A program made the position numbers and the translations under genes. From positions 124,001 to 188,000 of the forward strand of contig NZ_AYOD01000021.1 in NCBI RefSeq assembly GCF_000497755.1: a stretch of 64,000 nucleotides of DNA. Direction: 5' to 3'. Shown piece by piece: positions 22,267 to 31,358 of this stretch; the first letter of the stretch is position 1, and each line of letters opens with the position of its first letter. Under the pieces are notes generated by a model. The model did no database searches. It was not told where the DNA came from and worked only from the letters and a program-made list of their open reading frames with translations. The stretch comes from Aliihoeflea sp. 2WW (lineage in GTDB: Bacteria; Pseudomonadota; Alphaproteobacteria; Rhizobiales; Rhizobiaceae).

Positions 22267-22809
22267 ATGGACCGCAACGACCAGCAGGCAATCGAGGATC
22301 TGTTCGGCAAGCTTGCCGAGGTGGAACGGCAGGGGCAGCCGCGCGACGGTGAATCGGAGAACTTCATCCGCGATCGGATCGCCCGCCAGCCGGGCGCGCC
22401 CTATTACATGGCGCAGACCATCGTCGTGCAGGAAGAGGCGCTGAAGGCTGCGCAGGCCCGCATCGCCGAACTCGAATCGAGCGCGTCGCAGGGCTCCGGC
22501 GGATTTCTCGGCGGCCTTTTCGGCGGCGCGTCGCCGAACGCGCGTGGCTCCGTGCCCCGCGTCGGCCGCTCGCCGATGGGCGCACCTGCCATGCCGGCGC
22601 GTGCCGCGCAGGGCCGCTCGGGCGGCGGGTTCCTGGCGGGAGCCGCGCAGACCGCGATGGGCGTGGCCGGCGGCGTAATTCTCGCCAACATGCTCGGCGG
22701 CATGCTGGCCGGCGACGCCGAGGCTGCCGATGCAGGCGTGGACGAGACGGAAGCCGATTTCGAGGACCCCGGCATGGATGGCGGCGATTTCGGCGACTTC
22801 GACATCTGA
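22267..22809 (+). CDS. DUF2076 domain protein
   Basis: A 180-residue protein. The N-terminus MDRNDQQAIEDLFGKLAEVERQGQPRD...FIRDRIARQPGAPYYMAQTIVVQEEALKAAQARIAELE is the DUF2076 signature. A Gly/Ala-rich low-complexity part (GGFLGGLFGGAS...GGFLAGAAQTAMGVAGGVILANMLGG) and an acidic tail follow. It is proposed to be periplasmic or membrane-associated, function unknown. AAGGAGAG precedes the chosen ATG. The next gene follows after 6 bases. Confidence 0.83.
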   Translation: MDRNDQQAIEDLFGKLAEVERQGQPRDGESENFIRDRIARQPGAPYYMAQTIVVQEEALKAAQARIAELESSASQGSGGFLGGLFGGASPNARGSVPRVGRSPMGAPAMPARAAQGRSGGGFLAGAAQTAMGVAGGVILANMLGGMLAGDAEAADAGVDETEADFEDPGMDGGDFGDFDI

Positions 22810-22815
22810 CGCTTC

Positions 22816-23115
22816 ATGATCCGCGCCTATATCCGCGAGCGTATCGACGGGACGGTGCCGCTCGGCACCGTCTTCTGGCGCGACATGATGCTTGTCGGCA
22901 CCGTGCTCGCCGTCGCCAGCACCGCCGTGGCGCTGGCGGTCTTCGCCGGCGACGCGCCGACGGCGCTCGGCGTCTTCGTCTTCCTGTCGCCGCTGCCCTA
23001 CAATGTGCTGGTGACGATGGGTGTCTGGAAGGCAGCCGAGCAGGCGACGCCCGTCTGGCGCGACCTTGCCCGCATCACCGCGCTTCTTTGGCTGATCGCC
23101 GCGACGATCCTCTAG
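22816..23115 (+). CDS. Small integral membrane protein
   Basis: A 99-residue protein with three likely membrane helices (MMLVGTVLAVASTAVALAVF, ALGVFVFLSPLPYNVLV and ITALLWLIAATIL). It follows the DUF2076 gene by 6 bases and its stop overlaps the convergent exchanger gene by 4 bases. Not recognised beyond membrane topology. Confidence 0.65.
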   Translation: MIRAYIRERIDGTVPLGTVFWRDMMLVGTVLAVASTAVALAVFAGDAPTALGVFVFLSPLPYNVLVTMGVWKAAEQATPVWRDLARITALLWLIAATIL

Positions 23116-24098
23116 GCTGCGCTCCCTGTCGGCCAGAGGAAGGCCATGTAGGCGACGTAGCCGGCGAGCAGCAGCGCCCCCTCCCACCGTGCGATCCTGC
23201 GCCCGGTATAGGCCAGCACCACCAGCAGCAGCGATGCGGCGACCATGACGAAATTGTCGAAAGTGGCGATTTCCGCAGGCACTTCGCTCGGCGCGATCAG
23301 AACGGTCGCGCCGCCGATGCCGAGAATGTTGTAGATGTTCGAGCCGATGATGTTGCCGAAGGCGACGTCCGCCTGCTTGCGGAAGGCGGCGACGAGCGAG
23401 GTCACGAGTTCGGGCATGGACGTGCCGATCGCGACGATGGTCAGGCCGATGACGGTTTCCGAAATGCCGTAGGAGCGCGCGATGGCGACCGCGCCATTGA
23501 CGAGGAAGTAGCCGCCGCCGACCACGATGGCGAGCCCGACGACGGCGGTCACGAGGCCCATGAGGGTCGAGCCGCCGGAGCCGGCCGTCAGCGCCGGATC
23601 GACGCCCTGCGCGGCGGCCGACTTGCCATGCGCGGCGCCATGATCGGGCGTACCGCCGCTTTCCTGACGGAAGGCCGTGAAGATATAGGCCGCCAGCGCA
23701 GCGAGGAAGGCGATGCCGACGGCGCGGCCGAGCGGCATGGTCAGCGCGAGCACCGTGAAGACGACCGCGACCGCAACCATCACCGCACCGTCGCGCCGCA
23801 ACGCGCCCGACGCGATGGCAATCGGCGTGATCAATGCGGAAATGCCCAGAATCAGGAGAAGATTGGCAATGTTCGAGCCGACGATGTTGCCGAAGGCGAT
23901 GCCCGGCGAACCGTTCAGCGCGGCCTGGACCGACGTCACCAGTTCGGGCGTCGAGGTGCCGAAGCCGACCAGCGTCAGGCCGATGACGAGCGGTGAGACC
24001 CCCATGTTGCTGGCAACCTTGACGGCTCCGCGAACCAGAAGCTCGCCGCCGATGACGAGCATGACGAGGCCTGCGATGAGCGGCAGCCAGGTTTCCAT
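23112..24098 (-). CDS. Calcium/sodium antiporter (CaCA family, YrbG-like)
   Basis: A 328-residue inner-membrane exchanger. It has two inverted halves, each with the alpha repeat: GFGTSTPELVTSVQAALNGSPGIAFGNIVGSNIANLLLILG near the N-terminus and AIGTSMPELVTSLVAAFRKQADVAFGNIIGSNIYNILGIGG near the C-terminus. The acidic residues in TPE and MPE bind the cation. A central His/Gly-rich loop separates the halves. About ten membrane helices. It is a single-gene unit. Confidence 0.93.
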   Translation of the reverse strand: METWLPLIAGLVMLVIGGELLVRGAVKVASNMGVSPLVIGLTLVGFGTSTPELVTSVQAALNGSPGIAFGNIVGSNIANLLLILGISALITPIAIASGALRRDGAVMVAVAVVFTVLALTMPLGRAVGIAFLAALAAYIFTAFRQESGGTPDHGAAHGKSAAAQGVDPALTAGSGGSTLMGLVTAVVGLAIVVGGGYFLVNGAVAIARSYGISETVIGLTIVAIGTSMPELVTSLVAAFRKQADVAFGNIIGSNIYNILGIGGATVLIAPSEVPAEIATFDNFVMVAASLLLVVLAYTGRRIARWEGALLLAGYVAYMAFLWPTGSAA

Positions 24099-24387
24099 TC
24101 AGGTCTCCGTGAAACTGGCAGCATCATCGGCCGCCCGCGTGGATTTGGACGCGCTATAGATAAGCCATCTGACGATGTTTCAAGGTCACGCAGCGCGAGA
24201 TTCGGCGGAAAGGTGCGCGGACCAGCGTTTCCCTGCTTGCGGTGGGCTGTTTGCCGTGAATAGGGTCGCGGGAGATTTCGCCCGGACGATCCGGATGAAG
24301 TCGCCCGTTGGCGCGTATTTCGCAGTGATGAACAGCATCTCGATCCAGAGCCTGGCTACAGATCGCCCGCAGCGCGGACCCGCGCTG

Positions 24388-24723
24388 ATGCTGCGCTTCC
24401 TGGCGCTCGTCCTGATCGTCGCCTTCTGTCTTTTCGACCAGCCGCGCATGCGCGCCGCCGCCAATGGCGAGCCGATCGCCATGAACAGCATCGGCGAGCA
24501 GCTTCCGCGCGCCGAAACGATCCGCATCTGCGTCGCCTGTCTGGCCAAGCACGGCGATTTCGACATCCCGGCCGGAGATGGCGGCGATTTCGTCGCGCCG
24601 CGCATCGCGCGCATCGATGGTGCCGGGACCCGCCCGCAGCCGCCCAGCCGTCAGGCCGCGCACGCATTCACGAGCCCGCCGGACACGCTTCCGCGCGCAC
24701 CGCCTGCCGCCGACCGAGCCTGA
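24388..24723 (+). CDS. Possible small exported protein, uncertain
   Basis: An open frame of about 111 residues if the ATG at 24388 is used. MLRFLALVLIVAFCLFDQPRMRAAA looks like a signal sequence. It is followed by ICVACLAKHGDFDIPAGDGGD and a Pro-rich tail. The frame stays open upstream to 24175. No family is recognised, and an overlapping minus-strand frame also exists. Bases 24099-24387 otherwise hold nothing I can identify. Confidence 0.35.
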   Translation: MLRFLALVLIVAFCLFDQPRMRAAANGEPIAMNSIGEQLPRAETIRICVACLAKHGDFDIPAGDGGDFVAPRIARIDGAGTRPQPPSRQAAHAFTSPPDTLPRAPPAADRA

Positions 24724-24775
24724 CAATCCTCGGTTTTCGCGGAGCTGCGGCTCCGCCCGGCAAGGTATATCCCTC

Positions 24776-25333
24776 ATGTCTACACTGGCTTTCCTGGTGC
24801 GCGCGCTCAGCGCCATCAACCGGTTGGTCGGTCATGTCTTTTCATGGCTGGCGCTCGGTATCGTCCTCGTCTGCTTCGCCGTCGTGGTGCAGCGCTACTT
24901 CTTCGCGACCACGCATCTTTGGATGCAGGACCTCTATGTCTGGCTGAACGGTGCGATGTTCACCGCCGTCGCCGGCTTCGCGCTGCTGCGCAACGACCAT
25001 GTGCGCGTCGACATATTCTATCGCCCCGCCAAGGTGAAGACGAAGGCGCTGATCGACCTGATCTGCGTGTTCATCTTCCTCGTTCCCTTCTGCTGGATCG
25101 TCTGGGTCTACGGCTATCCGTTCGTCGCCCGGTCGTGGCGCATCTACGAGGCGTCGGCCAATCCGGGCGGCATGCCGGGGCTCTTCATCCTCAAGACGTT
25201 CATCCTCGCCTTCGTCGTGCTGGTCGCCCTTCAGGGCCTCGCCATGGCGCTGCGTTCCATCCTCGTATTGTCGAACAGCGAGCATCTGCTCCCCGCCGAC
25301 CTGCGCTATGAATCCGACGGGAGCTCCCACTGA
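24776..25333 (+). CDS. TRAP transporter small permease (DctQ-like)
   Basis: A 185-residue protein with four membrane helices. The pattern INRLVGHVFSWLALGIVLVCFAVVVQRYFF, then LWMQDLYVWLNGAMFTAVAGFALLRNDHVRVDIFY is the DctQ signature (W-x-E/Q-DL and the RxDxHVRVD motif). It forms a complex with the large permease, whose ATG overlaps its stop. GC-rich dyad symmetry lies upstream (about 24740-24757). No DctP-type binding protein is adjacent. Confidence 0.9.
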   Translation: MSTLAFLVRALSAINRLVGHVFSWLALGIVLVCFAVVVQRYFFATTHLWMQDLYVWLNGAMFTAVAGFALLRNDHVRVDIFYRPAKVKTKALIDLICVFIFLVPFCWIVWVYGYPFVARSWRIYEASANPGGMPGLFILKTFILAFVVLVALQGLAMALRSILVLSNSEHLLPADLRYESDGSSH

Positions 25334-26724
25334 TGGACCCGATACTTCTTGGCGAGATCCTCGCCGGCACGATGTTCTTCGGCATCATCGGCTTTCTCAT
25401 GCTTGGCTTCCCGGTCGCCTTCTCGCTGGCAGGCGTCTCGCTCATGTTCGGCGCGGTCGGCATGTATTTCGGCGTCTTCGACCCGTCGAATTTCGGCGCT
25501 TTGGCCAACCGCTATATCGGCTTCATGACCAATGAAGTGCTGGTCGCGGTGCCGCTCTTCATCTTCATGGGCGTCATGCTCGAGCGCTCCAAGATCGCCG
25601 AGCAATTGCTGCTGACGATGGGCAAGCTGTTCGGCAAAATGCGCGGCGGTCTCGGCATCTCGGTGATCCTCGTCGGCGCGATGCTGGCGGCATCGACGGG
25701 CGTCGTCGGCGCGACCGTCGTCACCATGGGCCTGATCTCGCTGCCCGCCATGCTGCGTGCCGGCTACGACCCACGCCTCGCGTCCGGCGTCATCTGCGCC
25801 TCGGGCACGCTCGGCCAGATCATCCCGCCCTCGACGGTGCTGATCTTCATGGGCGACATGCTCTCGGGCATCAACGCGCAGGTGCAGATGGCCAAGGGCA
25901 ACTTCGCGCCCTCACCCGTCTCGGTCGGCGATCTGTTCGCCGGCGCCGTGCTGCCGGGCTTCCTGCTGGTCGCCCTCTACCTGTGCTGGATGGTCTTCAA
26001 GGCGATCTTCGACCCGAAGTCCTGCCCGGCGACGCCGGTGCCGCCTGAGGAGAAGAAGAACCTCGGCCGTGAGGTCGTCGTCGCGCTGATTCCGCCGCTG
26101 CTCCTGATCATCGCCGTGCTCGGCTCGATCCTCGGCGGCATCGCGACCGCGACGGAAGCGGCCTCGGTCGGCGCGGTCGGTGCGATGATCCTGGCCGCGC
26201 TGCGGTGGAGGCTCTCCTTCCGCATCGTCCGGGAAGCGGTCATCTCGACGGCGACGATCACCTCGATGGTGTTCATCATCCTCTTCGGCGCGTCGGTGTT
26301 CTCGATCGTCTTCCGCCTGATGGGCGGCGACAATCTGGTGCACGAATTCCTGTCGGGCCTTCCCGGCGGGACGATCGGCGCGGTGATCGTCGTGATGGCG
26401 ATCATGTTCCTGCTCGGCTTCATCCTCGACACGTTCGAGATCATCTTCATCGTGATCCCGATCACCGCGCCGATCCTGCTGAACCTCGGCGTCGATCCGG
26501 TGTGGCTGGGCGTGATGGTGGGCGTGAACCTGCAAACCTCGTTCCTGACGCCACCCTTCGGCTTCTCGCTCTTCTACCTGCGCGGCGTCGCGCCGGCGAG
26601 CGTGACGACGGGCATGATCTACAAGGGCGTCATTCCGTTCGTCTGCCTGCAGATCACGGCGCTGGCGATCATGTTCATCTTCCCCGGCCTCGCCACCTGG
26701 CTGCCGCGCTGGATCTATTCCTGA
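25333..26724 (+). CDS. TRAP transporter large permease (DctM-like)
   Basis: A 463-residue protein with about 12 membrane helices, the ion-coupled channel of a TRAP carboxylate importer. Family motifs include GFPVAFSLAG, FIFMGVMLERSKIAEQLL, ASTGVVGATVVTMGLISLPAML, CASGTLGQIIPPSTVLIFMGDM and the C-terminal LQTSFLTPPFGFSLFYLRG. The insert between helices (KGNFAPSPVSVGDLF) marks the long-loop subgroup often acting on mannitol/chloroaromatic or amino-acid-type ligands. The substrate is not assignable without the missing binding protein. Confidence 0.92.
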   Translation: MDPILLGEILAGTMFFGIIGFLMLGFPVAFSLAGVSLMFGAVGMYFGVFDPSNFGALANRYIGFMTNEVLVAVPLFIFMGVMLERSKIAEQLLLTMGKLFGKMRGGLGISVILVGAMLAASTGVVGATVVTMGLISLPAMLRAGYDPRLASGVICASGTLGQIIPPSTVLIFMGDMLSGINAQVQMAKGNFAPSPVSVGDLFAGAVLPGFLLVALYLCWMVFKAIFDPKSCPATPVPPEEKKNLGREVVVALIPPLLLIIAVLGSILGGIATATEAASVGAVGAMILAALRWRLSFRIVREAVISTATITSMVFIILFGASVFSIVFRLMGGDNLVHEFLSGLPGGTIGAVIVVMAIMFLLGFILDTFEIIFIVIPITAPILLNLGVDPVWLGVMVGVNLQTSFLTPPFGFSLFYLRGVAPASVTTGMIYKGVIPFVCLQITALAIMFIFPGLATWLPRWIYS

Positions 26725-26763
26725 TCCGACGAAAAGGCTCGCGGCGGCATCCGCCGCGGGCCA

Positions 26764-27978
26764 TCACCCTGCCATCGCCAGCCCGCTCCGGTCGACGAGA
26801 AAGCGCTCGGAAAGCGGGATCGCGGCCGCGCCGAGCGTGCGCGCCTGCGGCCCGAGCGAGCCTTCGCCGAAATCGGGCTCGGCAATGCCCGACAGATTAT
26901 GGCCGCGCATCCGCGCTTCGGCGACTTCGACGAGCCGCCTACGCACATCCGCCGGCATCGACCCGTCGATGATGACGGCGTCGAAATCCACCAGCGCGAC
27001 CGCGGCGAGCGCCGCATCGGCGATGCCCTGCCCCGCCGCCTCGATCCAGCGATCGAGAATGGCGGCATCGACGTCCCATGCCGCCGGCGTTTCCCAAAGG
27101 CTCTCTGCCGGTCGGCCCGCCGCCTCCAGCAGTTCCTCCAGCCCGGAAATCGACGCGCGCTCGATGAGCTGGACGGTGCGGCCATCCTCGCCGCGCACCG
27201 GCATCGACCCGACCGCCCCGGCATTGCCGCTGCGGCCCGTATAGAGCTGCCCGTCGAGGACGATGCCGCCGCCGATGAAATAGCCGACATAGAAATAGAG
27301 GAAATCGCCGGCCGGCACCTCGTCGCCGAATATCAGCTCGGCGCCGCAGGCCGACGAGGCGTCGTTCTGCAGGAAGACCGGAAAGGGATAGGCGCGGGCG
27401 AGCTCGGCGCGGATGTCCAGCGTTTCCCAGCCGGCGAGATCGGCCGGCGGCGCGCCGATGCGTGCGGACCATTGCCAGAGCTGGAACGGCATCGCGACGC
27501 CGAGACCGGCAATGCGCGAGCGAAGGTCCGGCGCGACCTCGGCCACGACCGCATCGATCGCGCAATGGGCGAATTCGAGCACGCTGCCCGGTGTCGGCCA
27601 GCGATAAATGAGCGTGCGCCGCGCGCGGATCGTTCCGACGAAATCCATCAGCACGAGTTGGCTCGAGCGACGGCCGATCTTGAGGCCGAGGAAGAGAGCG
27701 CCATCAGGCGCAAGCGACATCGGCACGGAAGGCTGGCCGACACGGCCGCGCTGCGGCTTGCCTTTTTCGAGCAACCCGTCCTTCTCGAGAGCCCGGATGA
27801 TGACCCAGGCGGTCTGCGTCGAAAGTCCGGTGACGCGGGCGATGTCGGCCTTCGACATGGGTCCCTGGCGACGCAGGATCGACAGCACGAGCCGCTCGTT
27901 CCAGGCGCGCATGCCCGACTGGTTGGAGCCGCGAAGCTGCGGCTCAAGCTGTGATGTCGTGTGCGGATCGTCCAGCAA
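26764..27978 (-). CDS. frcR: ROK-family transcriptional regulator of the sugar locus
   Basis: A 404-residue protein. The N-terminal winged helix (NERLVLSILRRQGPMSKADIARVTGLSTQTAWVIIRALEKDGLLEKG) precedes a ROK sugar-sensing domain (GIGVAMPFQ-type, FLQNDASSACGAE, GYFIGGGIVLDGQLYTGRSGNAGAVG). The CxCGxxGC zinc cluster of ROK kinases is absent, as expected of a regulator without kinase activity. It is divergent from frcB across 190 bp with an AT-rich operator-like palindrome. The gene order matches frcR-frcBCA in Sinorhizobium, hence the symbol. Confidence 0.85.
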   Translation of the reverse strand: MLDDPHTTSQLEPQLRGSNQSGMRAWNERLVLSILRRQGPMSKADIARVTGLSTQTAWVIIRALEKDGLLEKGKPQRGRVGQPSVPMSLAPDGALFLGLKIGRRSSQLVLMDFVGTIRARRTLIYRWPTPGSVLEFAHCAIDAVVAEVAPDLRSRIAGLGVAMPFQLWQWSARIGAPPADLAGWETLDIRAELARAYPFPVFLQNDASSACGAELIFGDEVPAGDFLYFYVGYFIGGGIVLDGQLYTGRSGNAGAVGSMPVRGEDGRTVQLIERASISGLEELLEAAGRPAESLWETPAAWDVDAAILDRWIEAAGQGIADAALAAVALVDFDAVIIDGSMPADVRRRLVEVAEARMRGHNLSGIAEPDFGEGSLGPQARTLGAAAIPLSERFLVDRSGLAMAG

Positions 27979-28027
27979 TGCGCCCTCCCAAGCGACGTTG
28001 CGACCATGCAGCTTGGCACGGCGAGCG

Positions 28028-28059
28028 TCAATTATAAATTAGATTGATTTATTAATTGA
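28028..28059. promoter_or_regulatory. Candidate FrcR operator and promoter region
   Basis: In a GC-rich chromosome, a 32-bp AT-rich island has arms TCAATTA (28028-28034) and TAATTGA (28053-28059) with further partial symmetry inward. It lies between the divergent frcR and frcB genes. ROK regulators typically bind AT-rich palindromes of this type. Binding is inferred. Confidence 0.55.
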
Positions 28060-28168
28060 CTCTCAAAGCCGATGGTGGTTCCCTGACGGCAGATTACGAT
28101 GGCCGTTCGACGGACCGCGCAATGGTTCCGCCAGGAGGTGGCGGTCAGTTCAACGGAGGATTTTCGCG

Positions 28169-29197
28169 ATGAAAACGACGCTCAAGCTTGCTTTGGCCGC
28201 AACCGCGCCGCTTGCCCTGATGCTGGCCGGCCCCGCCGCCGCGCAGGAGGAGGTCTCGGCCTGCCTCATCACCAAGACCGACATCAACCCCTTCTTCGTC
28301 AAGATGAAGGAAGGCGCGACCGCCAAGGCGCAGGAACTCGGCGTCAAGCTCTCCACCTTCGCCGGCAAGATCGACGGCGACCACGAGACGCAGGTCCAGG
28401 CGATCGAAAGCTGCATCGCGTCCGGCGCCAAGGGCATCCTGCTCACGGCCTCCGACACCAAGGCCATCGTGCCGGTCGTCCAGCAGGCGCGCGACGCCGG
28501 CATCCTGGTCATCGCGCTCGACACGCCGCTCGAGCCGATCGACGCCGCCGACGCCACCTTCGCCACCGACAATTTCAAGGCCGGCGAGCTGATCGGCCAA
28601 TGGGCCGCCGCGACGCTTGGCGCAGAAGCCGAAAACGCCAAGATCGCACTCCTCGACCTCGCCCCCAGCGCGCCGTCGGTCGACGTCCTGCGCGACCAGG
28701 GGTTCCTCAGCGGCTTCGGCATCGACATCAAGGACGAGAACCGGATCGGCGACGAGGACGACCCGCGCATCGTCGGCCATGACGTGACCGACGGCAACGA
28801 GGAAGGCGGGCGCACCGCGATGGAGAACCTTCTCCAGCAGGACCCCGACATCAACGTCGTCTACACGATCAACGAGCCGGCCGCCGCCGGCGCCTACGAG
28901 ACGCTGAAATCCTTCGGCAAGACCGAGGGCGTGCTGATCGTCTCCGTCGATGGCGGCTGCCCGGGCGTCCAGAACGTCTCCGAAGGCATCATCGGCGCGA
29001 CCTCGCAGCAATACCCGCTCGACATGGCCGCGCTGGGCATCGAGGCGATCGCCAAATTCGCCGAGACCGGCGAGAAGCCCGCGCCGACCGAAGGCCTCGA
29101 CTTCTTCGACACCGGCGTCACCCTGATCACCGACGCACCGGCCGATGGGGTCGAGTCCATCGACTCGGCCGAGGGACTGGATAAGTGCTGGGGGTGA
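28169..29197 (+). CDS. frcB: Fructose/mannose/ribose ABC transporter, periplasmic binding protein
   Basis: A 342-residue protein. Signal peptide [26 protein letters not shown], then a type-I periplasmic sugar-binding fold: [91 protein letters not shown]. It delivers sugar to FrcC. GGAGG precedes the ATG. A hairpin-rich 295-bp gap separates it from frcC and may favour higher expression of the binding protein. Confidence 0.9.
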   Translation: MKTTLKLALAATAPLALMLAGPAAAQEEVSACLITKTDINPFFVKMKEGATAKAQELGVKLSTFAGKIDGDHETQVQAIESCIASGAKGILLTASDTKAIVPVVQQARDAGILVIALDTPLEPIDAADATFATDNFKAGELIGQWAAATLGAEAENAKIALLDLAPSAPSVDVLRDQGFLSGFGIDIKDENRIGDEDDPRIVGHDVTDGNEEGGRTAMENLLQQDPDINVVYTINEPAAAGAYETLKSFGKTEGVLIVSVDGGCPGVQNVSEGIIGATSQQYPLDMAALGIEAIAKFAETGEKPAPTEGLDFFDTGVTLITDAPADGVESIDSAEGLDKCWG

Positions 29198-29492
29198 GGA
29201 ACCGGTTCGCGTGAGCGAATGCGTCGTGCCAGTGGCACGATGCAAGGTTCCGAACGCCGGGGCGCTGCCGAAGGCAGCGGATCGCCGGCCGGAGGAGCGT
29301 TCCGCGCAGCGGATGAAAAGCCAACGATTTGGCTTTTCAAGCGACGAACGCCCGGAGCCATAGCGAAGGGCCGGGCGACGCGGAAGTCGCATGTGCCATT
29401 TCCCCTCCCCCCGGTGCGGGGAGGGAAGCATCGCCGCTTTGACCGCGATGCCAATCAGGATCACACTCGCTTCGCTTTGGGAGGAAGCAGCC
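29198..29492 (+). other. Hairpin-rich spacer between frcB and frcC
   Basis: No gene. Perfect stems occur at 29315-29338 (GAAAAGCCAA / TTGGCTTTTC, 4-base loop, ending in T-run) and around 29224-29242 (TCGTGCC / GGCACGA), plus a C/G-rich hairpin at 29403-29425. The first resembles an attenuating terminator. The set probably stabilises the frcB message and reduces downstream transcription. The C-rich hairpin resembles half of the palindromic elements found later in the window. Confidence 0.55.
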
Positions 29493-30575
29493 ATGACCGA
29501 CACAAGCGCCCTGCCCCCGCGCGGGCAGGAGTTCGAGGCGTCGCTGGACAAGAGCGACCGCTCCGTCGCCGCCTTCGAGGGACACGACAAGAACGTCATC
29601 GACCGGTTGCAGCATGCGCTTCATGCCAATCCGACGATGGTGCCGTTCATCGTGCTCGCCTTGAGCATCGTCGCCTTCGGCTTCATCGCCGGCGCGAATT
29701 TCTTCTCCGCCTTCAACCTGTCGCTGATCATGCAGCAGGTCTCGATCATCGGCATCCTTGCGGCAGCGCAGAGCCTCATCATCCTGACCGCCGGCATCGA
29801 TCTGTCGGTCGGCGCGATCATGGTGCTGATGTCGGTCGTCGCCGGCAATCTCGCGGTTTCGATGGGCGTGCCCGCCCCGCTCGCCATCGGGCTCGGCATG
29901 GTCGGCGGCGCGGCCGCCGGCGCGCTCAACGGGCTGTTCGTCACGCGCTTCAAGCTACCGCCCTTCATCGTCACGCTCGGCACCTGGAACATCTTCTTCG
30001 CGCTGACGCTGTGGCTGTCCGGCGCGCAGTCGATCCGTAGCCAGGACATCGACGCGGCGGCGCCGCTCCTGAAATTCTTCGGCCAGAGCTTCCGCATCGG
30101 CGGCGCGCAATTTACCTATGGCTCGATCCTGATGGTGCTGATCTTCGCCGTCCTCTGGTACATGCTGAACCGCACCGCCTGGGGCCGGCACGTCTATGCC
30201 ATCGGCGACGACAAGGAGGCGGCCGAACTTTCCGGCATCCGCACCAACCGCACGCTGCTCTCGGTCTATGCGCTCGCCGGCCTCGTCTGCGGCCTCGCCG
30301 CCTGGGCGTCAATCGGCCGCGTCGGCTCGGTCTCGCCGCAGTCTTTCCAGGAAGCGAACCTGCAATCGATCACCGCCGTGGTGATCGGCGGCATCTCGCT
30401 CTTCGGAGGGCGTGGCTCGATCATGGGGCCGCTGGTCGGCGCGCTGATCGTCGGTGTCTTCAACTCGGGTCTGCGCCTCGCCGGCGTCGACGTTCTCTGG
30501 CAGGTCTTCGCCATCGGCTGGCTTACCATCGTCGCCGTCGCCATCGACCAGTGGATCAGGAAGCTTTCGTCATGA
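29493..30575 (+). CDS. frcC: Fructose/mannose/ribose ABC transporter, permease
   Basis: A 360-residue RbsC-like permease. A hydrophilic N-terminal extension of about 45 residues is followed by about ten membrane helices. Diagnostic segments are LIILTAGIDLSVGAIMVLMSV, GLFVTRFKLPPFIVTLGTWNIF, GRHVYAIGDDKEAAELSGIRTNR (ATPase-coupling loop) and VVIGGISLFGGRGSIMGPLVGALIV. The ATG at 29493 follows GGGAGGAAG. Its stop overlaps the frcA start. Confidence 0.92.
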   Translation: MTDTSALPPRGQEFEASLDKSDRSVAAFEGHDKNVIDRLQHALHANPTMVPFIVLALSIVAFGFIAGANFFSAFNLSLIMQQVSIIGILAAAQSLIILTAGIDLSVGAIMVLMSVVAGNLAVSMGVPAPLAIGLGMVGGAAAGALNGLFVTRFKLPPFIVTLGTWNIFFALTLWLSGAQSIRSQDIDAAAPLLKFFGQSFRIGGAQFTYGSILMVLIFAVLWYMLNRTAWGRHVYAIGDDKEAAELSGIRTNRTLLSVYALAGLVCGLAAWASIGRVGSVSPQSFQEANLQSITAVVIGGISLFGGRGSIMGPLVGALIVGVFNSGLRLAGVDVLWQVFAIGWLTIVAVAIDQWIRKLSS

Positions 30576-31354
30576 GCACCCAGCCCGTTCTCTCCGCCCG
30601 CGGCCTCGTCAAACGCTATGGCCGCGTCACCGCCCTCGACCGTGCCGATTTCGACCTCTATCCGGGCGAAATCCTCGCCGTCATCGGCGACAACGGTGCC
30701 GGCAAATCCTCGATGATCAAGGCGATCTCGGGCGCGATCCGGCCGGACGAAGGCGAAATCCGCCTCGACGGGCAGATCGTGAATTTCAGCTCGCCGATGG
30801 AGGCGCGCGACGCCGGCATCGAGACGGTCTACCAGAACCTCGCTCTGTCGCCGGCTCTCTCGATCGCCGACAACATGTTCCTCGGCCGCGAGATCCGAAA
30901 GCCGGGCTTTCTGGGTCGGACCTTCCGGCTTCTCGACCGGCCCGCGATGGAGAAGATCGCCCGCGACAAGCTCTCCGAACTCGGCCTGATGACGATCCAG
31001 AACATCAGCCAGGCGGTGGAGACGCTGTCGGGCGGCCAGCGGCAGGGCGTGGCGGTGGCGCGGGCGGCGGCGTTCGGCTCCAAGGTCGTCATCATGGATG
31101 AGCCGACGGCGGCGCTCGGCGTCAAGGAATCGCGCCGCGTGCTCGAACTCATCCTCGACGTCAGGAAGCGCGGCATGCCGATCGTGCTCATCTCGCACAA
31201 CATGCCGCATGTCTTCGAGGTCGCCGACCGCATACACGTCCATCGCCTCGGCCGGCGCCTCTGCGTCATCGACCCCAAGGAGCACACCATGTCGGATGCC
31301 GTCGCCTTCATGACAGGCGCGAAAGCGCCGCCGGAACTGGCCGAGGCGGCGTGA
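30572..31354 (+). CDS. frcA: Fructose/mannose/ribose ABC transporter, ATP-binding protein
   Basis: A 260-residue, single ABC domain: Walker A GDNGAGKSS, Q-loop YQNLAL, signature LSGGQRQGVAVARAA, Walker B KVVIMDEPTAALG and switch His in ISHNMPH. Most sugar transporters of this class have a duplicated ATPase. The single-domain form is typical of FrcA. It energises FrcC. The ATG overlaps the frcC stop by 4 bases and the sugar kinase follows after 4 bases. Confidence 0.92.
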   Translation: MSTQPVLSARGLVKRYGRVTALDRADFDLYPGEILAVIGDNGAGKSSMIKAISGAIRPDEGEIRLDGQIVNFSSPMEARDAGIETVYQNLALSPALSIADNMFLGREIRKPGFLGRTFRLLDRPAMEKIARDKLSELGLMTIQNISQAVETLSGGQRQGVAVARAAAFGSKVVIMDEPTAALGVKESRRVLELILDVRKRGMPIVLISHNMPHVFEVADRIHVHRLGRRLCVIDPKEHTMSDAVAFMTGAKAPPELAEAA

Positions 31355-31358
31355 CGCG

